A stretch of DNA of 64,000 bases from contig NZ_CAJHOF010000008.1 in assembly GCF_905120465.1 (NCBI RefSeq), forward strand, positions 23,396 to 87,395, read 5' to 3'. Under the pieces are notes generated by a model. The model ran no database searches. It was not told where the DNA came from and saw only the letters and a list, made by a program, of their open reading frames with translations. The stretch is from Campylobacter majalis. GTDB lineage: Bacteria > Campylobacterota > Campylobacteria > Campylobacterales > Campylobacteraceae. Made by a program: the position numbers and the translations under genes. The stretch's first letter is position 1. Each line of letters begins with the position of its first letter. Positions 47,684 to 56,651 of the stretch are shown here, piece by piece.

Positions 47684-48594
47684 TAAAACTCCCTATCTAT
47701 CATGCTAACAATTATCTCTTTTAACTTTTCATTTTCATATTCGCTTATCGCTTCAATGGCTTCTTTACCGAGATTTTTAGCATTTTGTATTGAAATTTCT
47801 ATGCTTTTAAACTCCGTAAATTTTTGCTTTATCCACGCTTTTTGATTATCATCTAACTCTTTTAAATGATAAGATCTTAAAATTTCTTTATCGTCTTTAT
47901 TTAAATTTTCATAAAGATGTATGTATGGTAGCGTAGTTTTGCCCTCTTTATAATCATTTAAGCTTGGTTTTCCTAGCTTTATGCTATCTTGAGTGATATC
48001 TAAAACATCATCTATAATCTGAAATGCAAGTCCTAAATTTTTGCCATATAGACCAAATTTATTCTCATCATATCCAGCCAAAATTGCACCACATCTAGCT
48101 GTAGCCTCTATTAATATCGCGGTTTTATAATATATCATTTGCATATATTTTTTACTATCATCATTAAAACTCTCGCCAAGCCTAACATCCATAAGCTCCC
48201 CAATACTTAACTTAACAACCGCGTCAGATATGATACTTGATATTTGTGTGCCTATTTTGCTTAATTCATAAAAAGCTTTTGAATAAAGTATATCCCCTAG
48301 CATTACGGCATCTTTTGTGCCAAAAAGTGCGTTTATGCTAGGTTTGCCACGTCTAGTATCGGCATCATCTATCACATCATCATGAAGTAAACTAGCTAAG
48401 TGTATAAGCTCTATAATTGCACAAATTTTAAGCGAATTATCGCTATCTCCAGCAATACTTAAAAGTAATTTTGATCTAAGTTTTTTGCCTGAACTAACAT
48501 GCAAAAACATCTCATCAGCTACGCTATATCCAAGCTCACTTATGAAATCAGACATTATTTTATCTATCATTTTTAAACTATTTTCATTACTCAT
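47683..48594 (-). CDS. ispB: polyprenyl diphosphate synthase (IspB type)
   Basis: Builds the long isoprenoid side chain of menaquinone. I start at the ATG at 48594 (303 aa), which has AGGAG five bases upstream, instead of 48627. First aspartate-rich motif DDVIDDADTRRGKPS and second FQIIDDVLDIT are both present, as in long-chain all-trans synthases. Chain length cannot be fixed from sequence. Overlaps the upstream exported-protein gene by 8 bases. Confidence 0.93.
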   Translation of the reverse strand: MSNENSLKMIDKIMSDFISELGYSVADEMFLHVSSGKKLRSKLLLSIAGDSDNSLKICAIIELIHLASLLHDDVIDDADTRRGKPSINALFGTKDAVMLGDILYSKAFYELSKIGTQISSIISDAVVKLSIGELMDVRLGESFNDDSKKYMQMIYYKTAILIEATARCGAILAGYDENKFGLYGKNLGLAFQIIDDVLDITQDSIKLGKPSLNDYKEGKTTLPYIHLYENLNKDDKEILRSYHLKELDDNQKAWIKQKFTEFKSIEISIQNAKNLGKEAIEAISEYENEKLKEIIVSMIDREF

Positions 48595-49024
48595 TTTCAC
48601 TCCTACGTGGGGACACAAACTCCACATCTATCTTTTTTTGTATGTCTAGTATATCTACGCGAAATTTCGCCTTTTTATTCTTAAAATCAATAAAGCTTAA
48701 ATATAGCTTTACGCCATCATTTGGTGGCTTATTAAAATCTGGCAAAATTCTTTGCACGTATCTATTTTGCCCATGGCGAAGCGACATGCTCATGTGTCTA
48801 GGAAATCGCCTAAAAAAGCTTTGAACCGTGATATTTGTCGTATCAAAAAGCGTCCATCTAAAATCAAAAATCTCTTTTATATTACTTGCTTTTTCTATTA
48901 TAATAACTCTTGCCCACTCATCTTTTTTTAGCTCAAACTCATGACTTGGATTAAAATCAGGCGGTGTAGCAAAAGCACTATTTATAACACACAAAAAAGC
49001 AAAATATATAAAAAATTTTCTCAC
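48587..49024 (-). CDS. putative exported protein (145 aa)
   Basis: Residues 1-19 (MRKFFIYFAFLCVINSAFA) form a clear signal peptide, so the mature protein is periplasmic. The rest is a basic beta-rich domain (FRWTLFDTTNITVQSFFRRF, later VKLYLSFIDFKNKKAKFRV). C. jejuni has an exported protein in the same position beside ispB and hemA. Function is not known. Confidence 0.75.
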   Translation of the reverse strand: MRKFFIYFAFLCVINSAFATPPDFNPSHEFELKKDEWARVIIIEKASNIKEIFDFRWTLFDTTNITVQSFFRRFPRHMSMSLRHGQNRYVQRILPDFNKPPNDGVKLYLSFIDFKNKKAKFRVDILDIQKKIDVEFVSPRRSENE

Positions 49025-49040
49025 GCAACCAAACTTTTAA

Positions 49041-49667
49041 TTAAATTTCTTTTATTATCTCCCACGCTTTTTGAGTTGTATCAACTAAAAAATCAGGATT
49101 AGAACTAGCAGTGCCAAAACCCCAAGTAACGTGAATATAAGGCACTTTAGCATTTTTTGCAGCCATCTCATCTTTTAAGCTATCACCTACAAAAACCGCC
49201 TTTAAAGCCCCTGTTTTTTCAACGGCTAAGTGAAGCATTTGTGGATTTGGTTTTTCAGCTACGCCATTACCTGCACCAATAACCTCATCAAAAAGATGCA
49301 ATATCTCGTTTTTAGCTAAAATTTCAGCCAAAGTATGCGATGGTGCATTTGAGGCTAAAACTAGCTTAAATCCAGCGTCTTTGCAGCTATTTAGCAAATC
49401 TTTTATACCTTCATAGCATCTAGCATATAAGTCGTAATTTTTTTTAAAATTTTTCTCAAAACCAGCTTTTAGCGACGAGCTTGGATTTTGCAAACCATAT
49501 AAATCAAACGCCAAATTTCTACCTGGCTCATTTATAACACGTGTTATATACGCCGTTGCAAGTGGCTCTAACCCCATATCGGCCCTTATGTCATTTATAG
49601 TTATCTCAATCGCCTTGGAGCTATCTATAATCGTGCCATCCATATCAAATATGATAACCTTACTCAA
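49041..49667 (-). CDS. HAD family hydrolase, phosphoglycolate phosphatase-like
   Basis: A 208-aa haloacid dehalogenase-type phosphatase. Motif I is FDMDGTIIDSSK (7-18), motif II LVLASNAPSH near 116, motif III Lys in EKPNPQMLHLAVEK near 148, and motif IV VFVGDSLKDEMAAKNA near 167. The cap domain type and motifs resemble Gph, but the substrate could be another phosphoester. Overlaps the next gene by 4 bases. Confidence 0.9.
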   Translation of the reverse strand: MSKVIIFDMDGTIIDSSKAIEITINDIRADMGLEPLATAYITRVINEPGRNLAFDLYGLQNPSSSLKAGFEKNFKKNYDLYARCYEGIKDLLNSCKDAGFKLVLASNAPSHTLAEILAKNEILHLFDEVIGAGNGVAEKPNPQMLHLAVEKTGALKAVFVGDSLKDEMAAKNAKVPYIHVTWGFGTASSNPDFLVDTTQKAWEIIKEI

Positions 49668-49996
49668 TGTTCGTCCTTATAGCTATTTTTATGTTTTTCT
49701 TTTTTATATGTTTTTTGATTTCTTAGCTTATCAAGCAAATTTGCACTCTTAATCATCTGTGTTTTTTCGCCATTACTAAGCACCAAATTAACAAAATTTT
49801 CAAGCTCTTTTGTATAAGCATTGTCTAAATACACAGCCTGTGCTTTTTCAAAAATTTTAGCATTTTTATTCATTCTAAGCCTAAATTCATTCTCGTCAAA
49901 ATCATCTCTTTTTAGGCTTGTTACGGCTGATTTTGCAAATTTTTCCAATGCTCTTAAGTATTTTACTCTTTTTGCTTTTTCGTCTTGATTGCTCAT
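49664..49996 (-). CDS. small basic helical protein (110 aa), unknown
   Basis: I do not recognise this gene. The 110-aa protein is Lys- and Asn-rich and predicted to be mostly helical, with no signal peptide, membrane segment or Cys. It overlaps the HAD gene start by 4 bases, so it is likely co-translated with it. Confidence 0.65.
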   Translation of the reverse strand: MSNQDEKAKRVKYLRALEKFAKSAVTSLKRDDFDENEFRLRMNKNAKIFEKAQAVYLDNAYTKELENFVNLVLSNGEKTQMIKSANLLDKLRNQKTYKKEKHKNSYKDEH

Positions 49997-50163
49997 ATTT
50001 TCACTTAAAATTTTAGGTAAAATGATACCAAAAAAATCTAAATTTAAAATTTTTATTTTTTTTACGTTATTTTTACTTTAATTATAATAAAATCATGAAA
50101 TTTTAAGTAAGCATGATTTTATTTAAAATTTAAATAATTATTAAGCAAAATAAGGGAGTAAAA

Positions 50164-51432
50164 ATGAATCAAGAAACAATTGCAACACACTTTGGTTACA
50201 ACACCAAAAGCGGAACAGGTGCGATGGCTGTACCAGTATATATGAGTGCAGCATTTGATTTTGGCTCCAGTGACACAGCAGCTGCTAGATTTGCATTAAA
50301 AGAATTTGGACCTATTTATTCGCGTCTTACAAACCCAACGCTTGACGTTTTAGAAACAAGATTTGCAGCCTTTGCTGGTGCAAAAATGGCTATTAGCACT
50401 TCAAGCGGTGAAGCGGCGATATTTTACGCTATAGCAAATTTAGCACAAGCTGGAGATAACATCATCGTAGCACAAAAAATTTATGCCGGTTCTTTGCTAA
50501 CTAAGACTTTTAAACGTTTTGGAATACAAGCTAAGATATTTGACGCAGATAGTGCCGATGATTTAGAAGCTTTAATAGATGATAAAACAAAAGCAATATT
50601 TTTTGAAAGTTTAGCAAATCCGCAAATTTCAGTTGCAAATATCCAAAAGATAGTAGATATAGCAAAAAAACACAAAGTTATAACCATAGTTGATAATACC
50701 GTCGCAACTCCAGTGCTTTTTGATGCACACACTCACGGCATCGATGTAGCGGTGTATTCAGCGACAAAATACATAAATGGTAACGGAACAGCCCTTGGCG
50801 GATTAATCACAGCATCAAATCACTTAAATAGCATAATAAAAAACAACCCAAGATATGAGTGGTTTAACGAACCAGACGATACCTATCATGGACTAATATA
50901 CGCACAACTGCCTGACGAATTAGATTGTTATATTTTACGTATAAAATTATGCTTATTGCGCGACATTGGTGCAACACTAGCACCACATAGTGCTTTTATG
51001 ATGATACAAGGACTTGAGACGTTAAGCTTAAGAATGGCAAAAGTATGCGAAAATGCTGAAAAAATAGCAAATTTTTTAAGCTCTCATCCAAAAGTAAAAA
51101 ATGTAAATTACCCTACTTTAAAAGACAATCCAAGTTATGAAAAAGCACAAAAATATCTAAAAAATGGTAAGGCAAGTGGTCTTATAAGCTTTGATTTGGG
51201 CGATAAGCAATTAGCAACTCGTGTCATAAATGCAGTTAAATTATTTTCAATTGTAGTAAATATAGGCGACAGCAAGTCTTTAATAACACATCCTGCAAGC
51301 ACTACACACTTTCAACTAAGCGATGATGAACTAAATGCTGTAGGCGTGGGTCCTGGCGTAATACGACTAAGCATAGGCATAGAAAACGTTGATGATTTAA
51401 TAACTGATTTAGATAACGCCTTACAAGCCTAG
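50164..51432 (+). CDS. metY: O-acetylhomoserine sulfhydrylase (PLP-dependent)
   Basis: Makes homocysteine (or homologues) from O-acetylhomoserine and sulfide for methionine synthesis. The 422-aa length and start (ATHFGYNTKSGTGAMAVPVY) fit MetY of the Cys/Met PLP family. The PLP lysine lies in YSATKYINGNGTALGG near 200-215, where most relatives have HSATKxIGGHG. SSGEAAIFYAIANL and the C-terminal SLITHPASTTH are conserved. GGGAG precedes the ATG. It stands alone. Confidence 0.92.
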   Translation: MNQETIATHFGYNTKSGTGAMAVPVYMSAAFDFGSSDTAAARFALKEFGPIYSRLTNPTLDVLETRFAAFAGAKMAISTSSGEAAIFYAIANLAQAGDNIIVAQKIYAGSLLTKTFKRFGIQAKIFDADSADDLEALIDDKTKAIFFESLANPQISVANIQKIVDIAKKHKVITIVDNTVATPVLFDAHTHGIDVAVYSATKYINGNGTALGGLITASNHLNSIIKNNPRYEWFNEPDDTYHGLIYAQLPDELDCYILRIKLCLLRDIGATLAPHSAFMMIQGLETLSLRMAKVCENAEKIANFLSSHPKVKNVNYPTLKDNPSYEKAQKYLKNGKASGLISFDLGDKQLATRVINAVKLFSIVVNIGDSKSLITHPASTTHFQLSDDELNAVGVGPGVIRLSIGIENVDDLITDLDNALQA

Positions 51433-51439
51433 AGTAAAT

Positions 51440-51465
51440 TTGGGAAATTTAAATAAATTTCCCAA
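51440..51465 (+). terminator. metY terminator
   Basis: A perfect 11-base stem (TTGGGAAATTT / AAATTTCCCAA) with a 4-base loop starts 8 bases after the metY stop. Confidence 0.85.
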
Positions 51466-51573
51466 TATGAATTTTGTCTATAATTTTCAAATAAGTTTTT
51501 AAGCCTATATATTTTTAAATTACTTTTAGTAAAATTACAATACTTAAAAATTTTATAAACTAAGGAATTAAAA

Positions 51574-52812
51574 GTGTTTGCACACGAACAAACCCTATAT
51601 ATAATAGGTCTAACACAACAAAATTTCAAGCTTATATTGGATTTGGCTCCAAAAGATTTAGTGTTAAAATATTATGAAAATTTAGACAATATTGATTTAA
51701 AAAAGGCTGATTATATAATAGCAAAATTAGAAATTCATGAGATTACAACCATCACAGATAAATTGCAAAATTTAAATAAAAATTTAGACATCTTAACACT
51801 TTGTATTAACAAAGATGATTTTTATACTCTAAACTTAGATGATATACACGATATTTGGCCAAGCGAACCTAATAAAAATGATATAAAATTTTATTTTAAA
51901 AAGTTAATTAAAACGATTGAATTTAACAATAGATTTTTTGAGCAAAAAGAAATTTTTGAGACTATTATAAACTCAACCGATGATTTAATCTGGGTAAAAG
52001 ATACCATAGGAAGGCATAAACTCTTTAACAACAGCTTTTTAGACGCACTACCATCGGCTCCAGATGGACACAGAAAAACACGCGAAGAATGCACAAATAG
52101 AGGGCATTTGTTTATATGGGAGCTAAGTCCGGAGGATTACGAGCAAGGCGAGTTTATATGTATGGAGTCTGAAATAGATGTCATGAGAGCTGATGCGACG
52201 CTTACGCTAAATGAAACACTAAAAGTTGGCTCTGGTGAGCTACGTAGTCTAATAACCAAAAAAGCACCAATTCATGATAGAAATGGCAAAATCATGGGAA
52301 CGATTGGTGTGGCAAAAGATGTCACACAAGAGCTTTTATACAAAAAACAGCTTAAGAAAATAGCATATACAGATATGCTTACAGGTTTATATAATAGACG
52401 CTATATATATGACTGGATGGATAGAAACTCACATAAGAATTTTGGTATTTTATTTATGGATTTAAACGACTTTAAATATGTAAATGACAAATACGGACAC
52501 GTAGTCGGTGATGAAGCACTAATGGCTACTGCAAATACACTCAAAGATCAGCTTAAAGGCTATATTTTAGGCAGATTTGGCGGAGATGAGTTTATAGCTA
52601 TACGTGACAAATGCGATGTTGATTTACAAAAAGAAGCGGATAAGCTAGTTAAAATACTTGAAAAAACGTATGCAACAAATCAAAACTACACAAAACTAGG
52701 TATAAGCGTTGGATACGCCATAAATAATCCAAAAGATCCAGATATAGAAGGAATTATCCATAAAGCCGATACTCATATGTATAAGCACAAAACCCAAAGC
52801 AAAATGGCTTAA
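51574..52812 (+). CDS. PAS-GGDEF diguanylate cyclase (412 aa)
   Basis: Starts at GTG 51574 with AAGGAA upstream. Residues 1-115 form a receiver-like or unknown input domain without an obvious phospho-acceptor triad. About 125-265 is a PAS domain (ETIINSTDDLIWVKDTIGRH, ending IGVAKDVTQ). About 270-412 is a GGDEF domain with the intact active-site GGDEF at 336-340 preceded by LYNRRY and FMDLNDFKYVNDKYGH. The inhibitory RxxD site is not present at its usual place. Cytoplasmic. It should make c-di-GMP in response to a PAS-sensed signal; no EAL or PilZ gene is nearby. Confidence 0.92.
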   Translation: MFAHEQTLYIIGLTQQNFKLILDLAPKDLVLKYYENLDNIDLKKADYIIAKLEIHEITTITDKLQNLNKNLDILTLCINKDDFYTLNLDDIHDIWPSEPNKNDIKFYFKKLIKTIEFNNRFFEQKEIFETIINSTDDLIWVKDTIGRHKLFNNSFLDALPSAPDGHRKTREECTNRGHLFIWELSPEDYEQGEFICMESEIDVMRADATLTLNETLKVGSGELRSLITKKAPIHDRNGKIMGTIGVAKDVTQELLYKKQLKKIAYTDMLTGLYNRRYIYDWMDRNSHKNFGILFMDLNDFKYVNDKYGHVVGDEALMATANTLKDQLKGYILGRFGGDEFIAIRDKCDVDLQKEADKLVKILEKTYATNQNYTKLGISVGYAINNPKDPDIEGIIHKADTHMYKHKTQSKMA

Positions 52813-52834
52813 ACTAAAAGGTTAAATTTAACTT

Positions 52835-52854
52835 AAGCTCCAAACAAGGAGCTT
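52835..52854 (+). terminator. terminator of the GGDEF gene
   Basis: AAGCTCC and GGAGCTT arms with a 6-base loop, within a longer TTAAG/CTTAA symmetry, follow the GGDEF stop by 23 bases. Confidence 0.75.
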
Positions 52855-52880
52855 TCTTAAAGAGGTGATTTTGCCAATGT

Positions 52881-52913
52881 TCTTAAAAAATAACGAGCGT
52901 AGCGAAGTTAAAA
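52881..52913 (+). repeat. dispersed short repeat, copy 2
   Basis: ACGAGCGTAGCGAAGT with the same flanking TTCTT and A-rich tail as the copy at 42049. It lies just outside the transposase remnants. Confidence 0.6.
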
Positions 52914-53074
52914 AATAAGTATATATAGTTTCTGAATTTCAAAAAAGAATTTAAAGAAATTTTGAAATATTTTTATATAGGTATAAAAACAAGTAAGATA
53001 TCAAAAATCATAGGAATTTAGAAGTAACTTTACGTAAATATTTTAAACAAAGCTCAATTTAACTTAACCCTATT

Positions 53075-53302
53075 TTATCTTATTAGTTTTAATAAAATTT
53101 GATAGAGATTTTTGCAAGTTTTAAATCCAAACTCACACTTTTTTAAGTGTAACAAAAAGTTATCTCTTTTTATGCTTTTAAATTTGTTTAATCTATTTTT
53201 TGCAAAAAATGTTTTTTAAAACAGTTTTAAAATTTCTTTAAATTTCGCTTCTGAAATTTTTGAGTGATATATATACTTATTTTTATCGACAAAATCATAA
53301 CT
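53075..53302 (-). pseudogene. IS1595-like transposase remnant, N- and C-terminal ends fused
   Basis: In one minus-strand frame the DNA reads an N-terminal piece (KNKYIYHSKISEAKFKEILK), a stop, then a C-terminal piece (KNRLNKFKSIKRDNFLLHLK followed by CEFGFKTCKNLYQILLKLIR) ending at a stop. These match the two ends of IS1595-family DDE transposases as I know them. The middle, including the DDE-type core, is missing, so this is an internally deleted dead copy. Confidence 0.75.
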
Positions 53303-53380
53303 TAAAGCTGCTTTTATTTGATTTAAGTTAAATTGAGCCAAAACAAATAAAATTTTAATAGCAAATGAATGCAAAAAATA

Positions 53381-53733
53381 GCTAAAATTAGTGGTAAAAT
53401 AAAGATTGAGAGTTACTTTGATGCTAAAATACGTGATCTTGTGCTTATACTCTCTTTGAAAAAGAGAGTGTGGAACCAGTAAAAACAACCAATGTTTCTA
53501 CTTCGCTAGCGTAGCTATAAAAGGTAGCTAAAATAAATATGGCATGATCTATATGCAAATATTTACTGCCAATTTTAAGAAAATTTAGCGAACTTGATGA
53601 TAGCATTATCTACTTTGATAGCTAGAAAATTTATGATGGACTTGTGTTAAATTTTAGCTCATTATAGAGTTAAACACTGCAAGAATGTGTTTGCAATTGT
53701 ATAAAATCATATCAATGCAATAGATTAAATTAA
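53381..53733 (+). pseudogene. IS1595-like transposase remnant, central part
   Basis: On the plus strand I read KISGKIKIESYFDAKIR (catalytic region, normally IEIDESYFGAKR), CKYLLPILRKFSELDDSIIY, KIYDGLVLN, then after a frameshift HYRVKHCKNVFAIV, a stop and NHINAID. The order matches the central and late parts of IS1595-family transposases. There are several in-frame stops and at least one frameshift. A copy of the GCGAAGT repeat lies inside it. Confidence 0.8.
53495..53516 (-). repeat. dispersed short repeat, copy 3 (inverted)
   Basis: The reverse complement of this stretch reads AGCTACGCTAGCGAAGTAGA, related to copies at 42049 and 52881 but in opposite orientation and inside the transposase remnant. 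Confidence 0.55.
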
Positions 53734-53742
53734 AAAGATGTA

Positions 53743-53759
53743 TGGGGATAAAATCCCCA
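53743..53759 (-). terminator. hairpin after the TRAP permease gene
   Basis: TGGGGAT and ATCCCCA arms with a 3-base loop directly follow the TRAP stop on the minus strand, with TCTTTTT a few bases beyond. Confidence 0.7.
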
Positions 53760-53762
53760 AAA

Positions 53763-55826
53763 TTAAGATGTTGCTTGAAGTTTTTTAAGCCTTAAATGAT
53801 CAATCCACTGAGTAGCAAAAACAAAAGCATATATGGCACCAGCGATGACGTATCCAAAATATTCATTTGGTATGATGGAATATTTTGCACAAACGTTTGG
53901 CACTAGGGCTAGTGGCACTACTGGGATTAGTAGCACTCTCTCCCACATTCTAAGTTTATTAACAAAATACCCTTGTAAAACGGAAGTAAAAGCAAACATC
54001 CCAATTAAAGCCATACCAAAAACAAGACCTATCTCAAACGGATTGCTCATCCAAACTATACCTTTAGCATCACTTGGATTTGTGGCATCAACACTTTCAA
54101 TTAGCAAGAGTTTGCTATTAAAGAAAAAAGCAAAAGGCAAAATCGCTGTGCGTAAATCATAGAAAAATCCTTGTATGCCAACTGTTATGGGATTTGCTTT
54201 GGCGATACCAGCCGCAGCATATGCTGCTATACCAACAGGCGGAGTATCGTCGGCTAAAATCCCAAAATAAAACACAAACAAATGCACTGCTATTAATGGT
54301 ATCAAAAATCCATTTTTAAGTGCCAACATATAAATAACTGGTGCAACTAAACTAGAAACAACTATATAATTTGCTGTAGTAGGCAGTCCCATGCCAAGTA
54401 TTAATGACATAAGTGCTGTTAAAAATAGTATTAATATAATATTATCTCCAGCAACAGCCTCAACCACCTCAGATAAAACCTGCCCTAATCCAGTAAGAGA
54501 TATAGAGCCTACTATTATCCCTGCAAGTGCAGTAGCAGCTGCAATGGTCGTCATATTTTTAGCAGCTGCTACCATAGCCCAAAATATGTCAGCAAAACCA
54601 AGCAAGATATCATCCAAGCCAACCTTTTCTCTCGTGGCTAATTTTTTTACAGGCTCTTGAAATATCATTATTAAAAACAAAAATCCTATCGCATTAAATG
54701 CCGCTGATATAGCTGATTCTTTAGCAATTAAAAGCGTATATAAAAGCACAAATATTGGCGTTAGATAGTGTATACCGCTAAGGAAAATTTTAAGTTTAGA
54801 TTGATACTTGCTATCTTCTATACCCTTAAGCCCAAGCTTAACACTTTCTAAATGAACGATAAAAAACAAAGATATATAACAAGCAAAAGCTGGTATAAGT
54901 GCCGCCATCATGACATTTGAATAACTCATGCCTAAAAACTCAGCTATAATAAAAGCAGCCGCTCCCATAATAGGTGGCATAAGCTGTCCATTAACCCCAG
55001 CCGCAACTTCAATGGCTCCAGCCTTTGTCCTGCTTAAACCCGCTTTTTTCATAAGCGGTATAGTAAAAGTGCCAACAGTTACAACATTTGCTGTTGAGCT
55101 TCCACTTACCATGCCAGTAAGACCACTTGCTATAACTGATGCTTTTGCTGGTCCTCCACGAAATTTACCAAGCATAGCAAACGCAACATTTATAAAATAC
55201 TGCCCTGCTCCAGCACGTTCAAGCAAAGAACCAAACAATACAAAAAGATATATAAAACTCACGCTAACGCCAAGCGGAACACCAAAAATACCCTCAGTAG
55301 TCAAAAACATATGACCTGCTAATTTTTGCAAACTAGCACCCTGATGAGAAATGATATCAGGCATGTATTGCCCAAAATAATCATATGCTAAAAATATAGC
55401 ACAGATTATGCCAAGTGCTGGTCCAAGCACACGTCTGCCAGCCTCAAGCACGATGATAATTGCAATACAAGCAACTATAATGTCACGCTGTAAATAATCA
55501 CCAGGTCTTTGTGCAAGTCCGTAAAAATCAACCGCAGGATAAAGCACACAACAAACACCCAAAACAAACAACACAATATCATAAAAAGGCATCTTAAAAT
55601 GTGCCGATTTGTGAAATTTAACTGGATATAGCAAAAATATAAGACCAAGACCAAAAGCTAAGTGTATAGAACGAGATATGGTTGTGTTAAGCGGAAAATA
55701 AGCTATATAAAGCTGAAAAGCAGACCATAAAAAACATATAAAAACCACCAAATAATTATAAAAATTGCCATCAATCTCGCGGGTTTTGACCTCAACAAAT
55801 TCTTCTTTTTCGACGTTTTCGCTCAT
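53763..55826 (-). CDS. TRAP transporter fused permease (TAXI type)
   Basis: A 687-aa membrane protein with DctQ-like (about 20-125) and DctM-like (about 130-640) parts fused, giving 16 or more helices. Conserved TRAP segments include GLTGMVSGSSTANVVTVGTF near 235, VAAGVNGQLMPPIMGAAAF near 272 and LGMGLPTTANYIVVSSL near 465. Fused permeases of this kind usually work with a TAXI-type periplasmic binding protein for dicarboxylates or similar anions. No such gene is adjacent; the downstream side is transposase debris. Substrate unknown. Confidence 0.93.
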   Translation of the reverse strand: MSENVEKEEFVEVKTREIDGNFYNYLVVFICFLWSAFQLYIAYFPLNTTISRSIHLAFGLGLIFLLYPVKFHKSAHFKMPFYDIVLFVLGVCCVLYPAVDFYGLAQRPGDYLQRDIIVACIAIIIVLEAGRRVLGPALGIICAIFLAYDYFGQYMPDIISHQGASLQKLAGHMFLTTEGIFGVPLGVSVSFIYLFVLFGSLLERAGAGQYFINVAFAMLGKFRGGPAKASVIASGLTGMVSGSSTANVVTVGTFTIPLMKKAGLSRTKAGAIEVAAGVNGQLMPPIMGAAAFIIAEFLGMSYSNVMMAALIPAFACYISLFFIVHLESVKLGLKGIEDSKYQSKLKIFLSGIHYLTPIFVLLYTLLIAKESAISAAFNAIGFLFLIMIFQEPVKKLATREKVGLDDILLGFADIFWAMVAAAKNMTTIAAATALAGIIVGSISLTGLGQVLSEVVEAVAGDNIILILFLTALMSLILGMGLPTTANYIVVSSLVAPVIYMLALKNGFLIPLIAVHLFVFYFGILADDTPPVGIAAYAAAGIAKANPITVGIQGFFYDLRTAILPFAFFFNSKLLLIESVDATNPSDAKGIVWMSNPFEIGLVFGMALIGMFAFTSVLQGYFVNKLRMWERVLLIPVVPLALVPNVCAKYSIIPNEYFGYVIAGAIYAFVFATQWIDHLRLKKLQATS

Positions 55827-55923
55827 TAAACCTCCCCAATATTTGCTTATTACTTGTAAATGTTTAGATTATAACTAAATAAAATTTTTAATTAGCTTAT
55901 ATTTGCGATGGCTTTGTAAATTT

Positions 55924-56529
55924 TTACTTTAAGGTTGATTTTATATATCTTATATATGCGTCAAAATTTTCCCTTTCACGCTCTAATGTTGTGCTTTCGC
56001 CATGTCCAGGATATATGGTATATCTGCCTTTAAGTTGCTTACATTTTTCAACACTTTTAAGCATATCAAAACCATTTGAATACTCAAAATCCCACCTTCC
56101 AATACTGTCTTTAAATAAAAAATCACCACTAAAAATCATATCATCTATCTCAATCATACTGCATCCTGGCGTATGCCCTGGAAAATAGTGATATTTAAAT
56201 TTAAATCCACCATACACATACTCACCCTCTTCTACCATAAAATCAGCCTCACAACACTCATATCCCATATAATCTTGATCGCTTCTTAGGAAAAATGCAT
56301 CATTTTTATGTATAAAAATTGGGACTTTAAGCTCTTTTTTTAATGCCGCCACATCATAAATGTGATCAAAATGCCCATGAGTAAGAAGTATTGCACGAGC
56401 ATTTTTCACGCTTTTAATAACCCATTCGCAAGAACCTTCGCCCGGATCTATTATAAGTTCTTGTTCGCCTTCACGCACGATATAGCAATTTGTTTGATAT
56501 ATCCCAAAAGTTTTTCTAAATACCATCAT
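55924..56529 (-). CDS. metallo-beta-lactamase fold hydrolase, glyoxalase II-like
   Basis: A 201-aa cytoplasmic MBL protein with LLTHGHFDHIYDV (49-61) containing the HxHxDH metal motif, a later YFPGHTPGCSMIEID and IFSGDFLF, and a C-terminal YPGHGEST. This set fits the hydroxyacylglutathione hydrolase-like group. C. jejuni has a similar hydrolase beside nadE. The actual thioester or other substrate is not known. The first two codons are both ATG, so the start may be one residue later. Confidence 0.9.
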   Translation of the reverse strand: MMVFRKTFGIYQTNCYIVREGEQELIIDPGEGSCEWVIKSVKNARAILLTHGHFDHIYDVAALKKELKVPIFIHKNDAFFLRSDQDYMGYECCEADFMVEEGEYVYGGFKFKYHYFPGHTPGCSMIEIDDMIFSGDFLFKDSIGRWDFEYSNGFDMLKSVEKCKQLKGRYTIYPGHGESTTLERERENFDAYIRYIKSTLK

Positions 56530-56611
56530 AATTAAGAATTTCCATTACATTTAATTTTCATTTGGAATTTTATCTTTTTATTTTTAAATATAACTTTAAT
56601 AATAAAATTAG

Positions 56612-56617
56612 TATAAT
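56612..56617 (+). promoter_or_regulatory. -10 element of the nadE operon
   Basis: TATAAT 35 bases before the nadE ATG, preceded by an AT-rich TTTAATAATAAAATTAG block. It likely drives nadE through kdsB, since the following genes are tightly packed on the same strand. Confidence 0.65.
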
Positions 56618-56651
56618 CGCAGAGTTTAAATTTTTAACATAGGCTTAAAAT

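Larger units (their letters stand above)
52855..53762. other. IS1595-type transposase graveyard
   Basis: No intact gene. The stretch holds transposase remnants on both strands (minus 53075-53302, plus 53381-53733), two copies of the GCGAAGT repeat and a terminator-like hairpin for the TRAP gene. The apparent 90-codon minus-strand frame at 53216-53488 covers a remnant and is not a real gene. Confidence 0.75.

Noticed and set aside
53448..53470. Hairpin ACTCTCTTT/AAAGAGAGT as a terminator
   Set aside because: No gene ends before it and no T-run follows; it lies within the transposase remnant.
53216..53488. 90-codon minus-strand frame as a gene
   Set aside because: Only its last 25 codons are protein-like, and these are the N-terminal scrap of a broken IS1595-type transposase; the upstream part reads antisense through another remnant.
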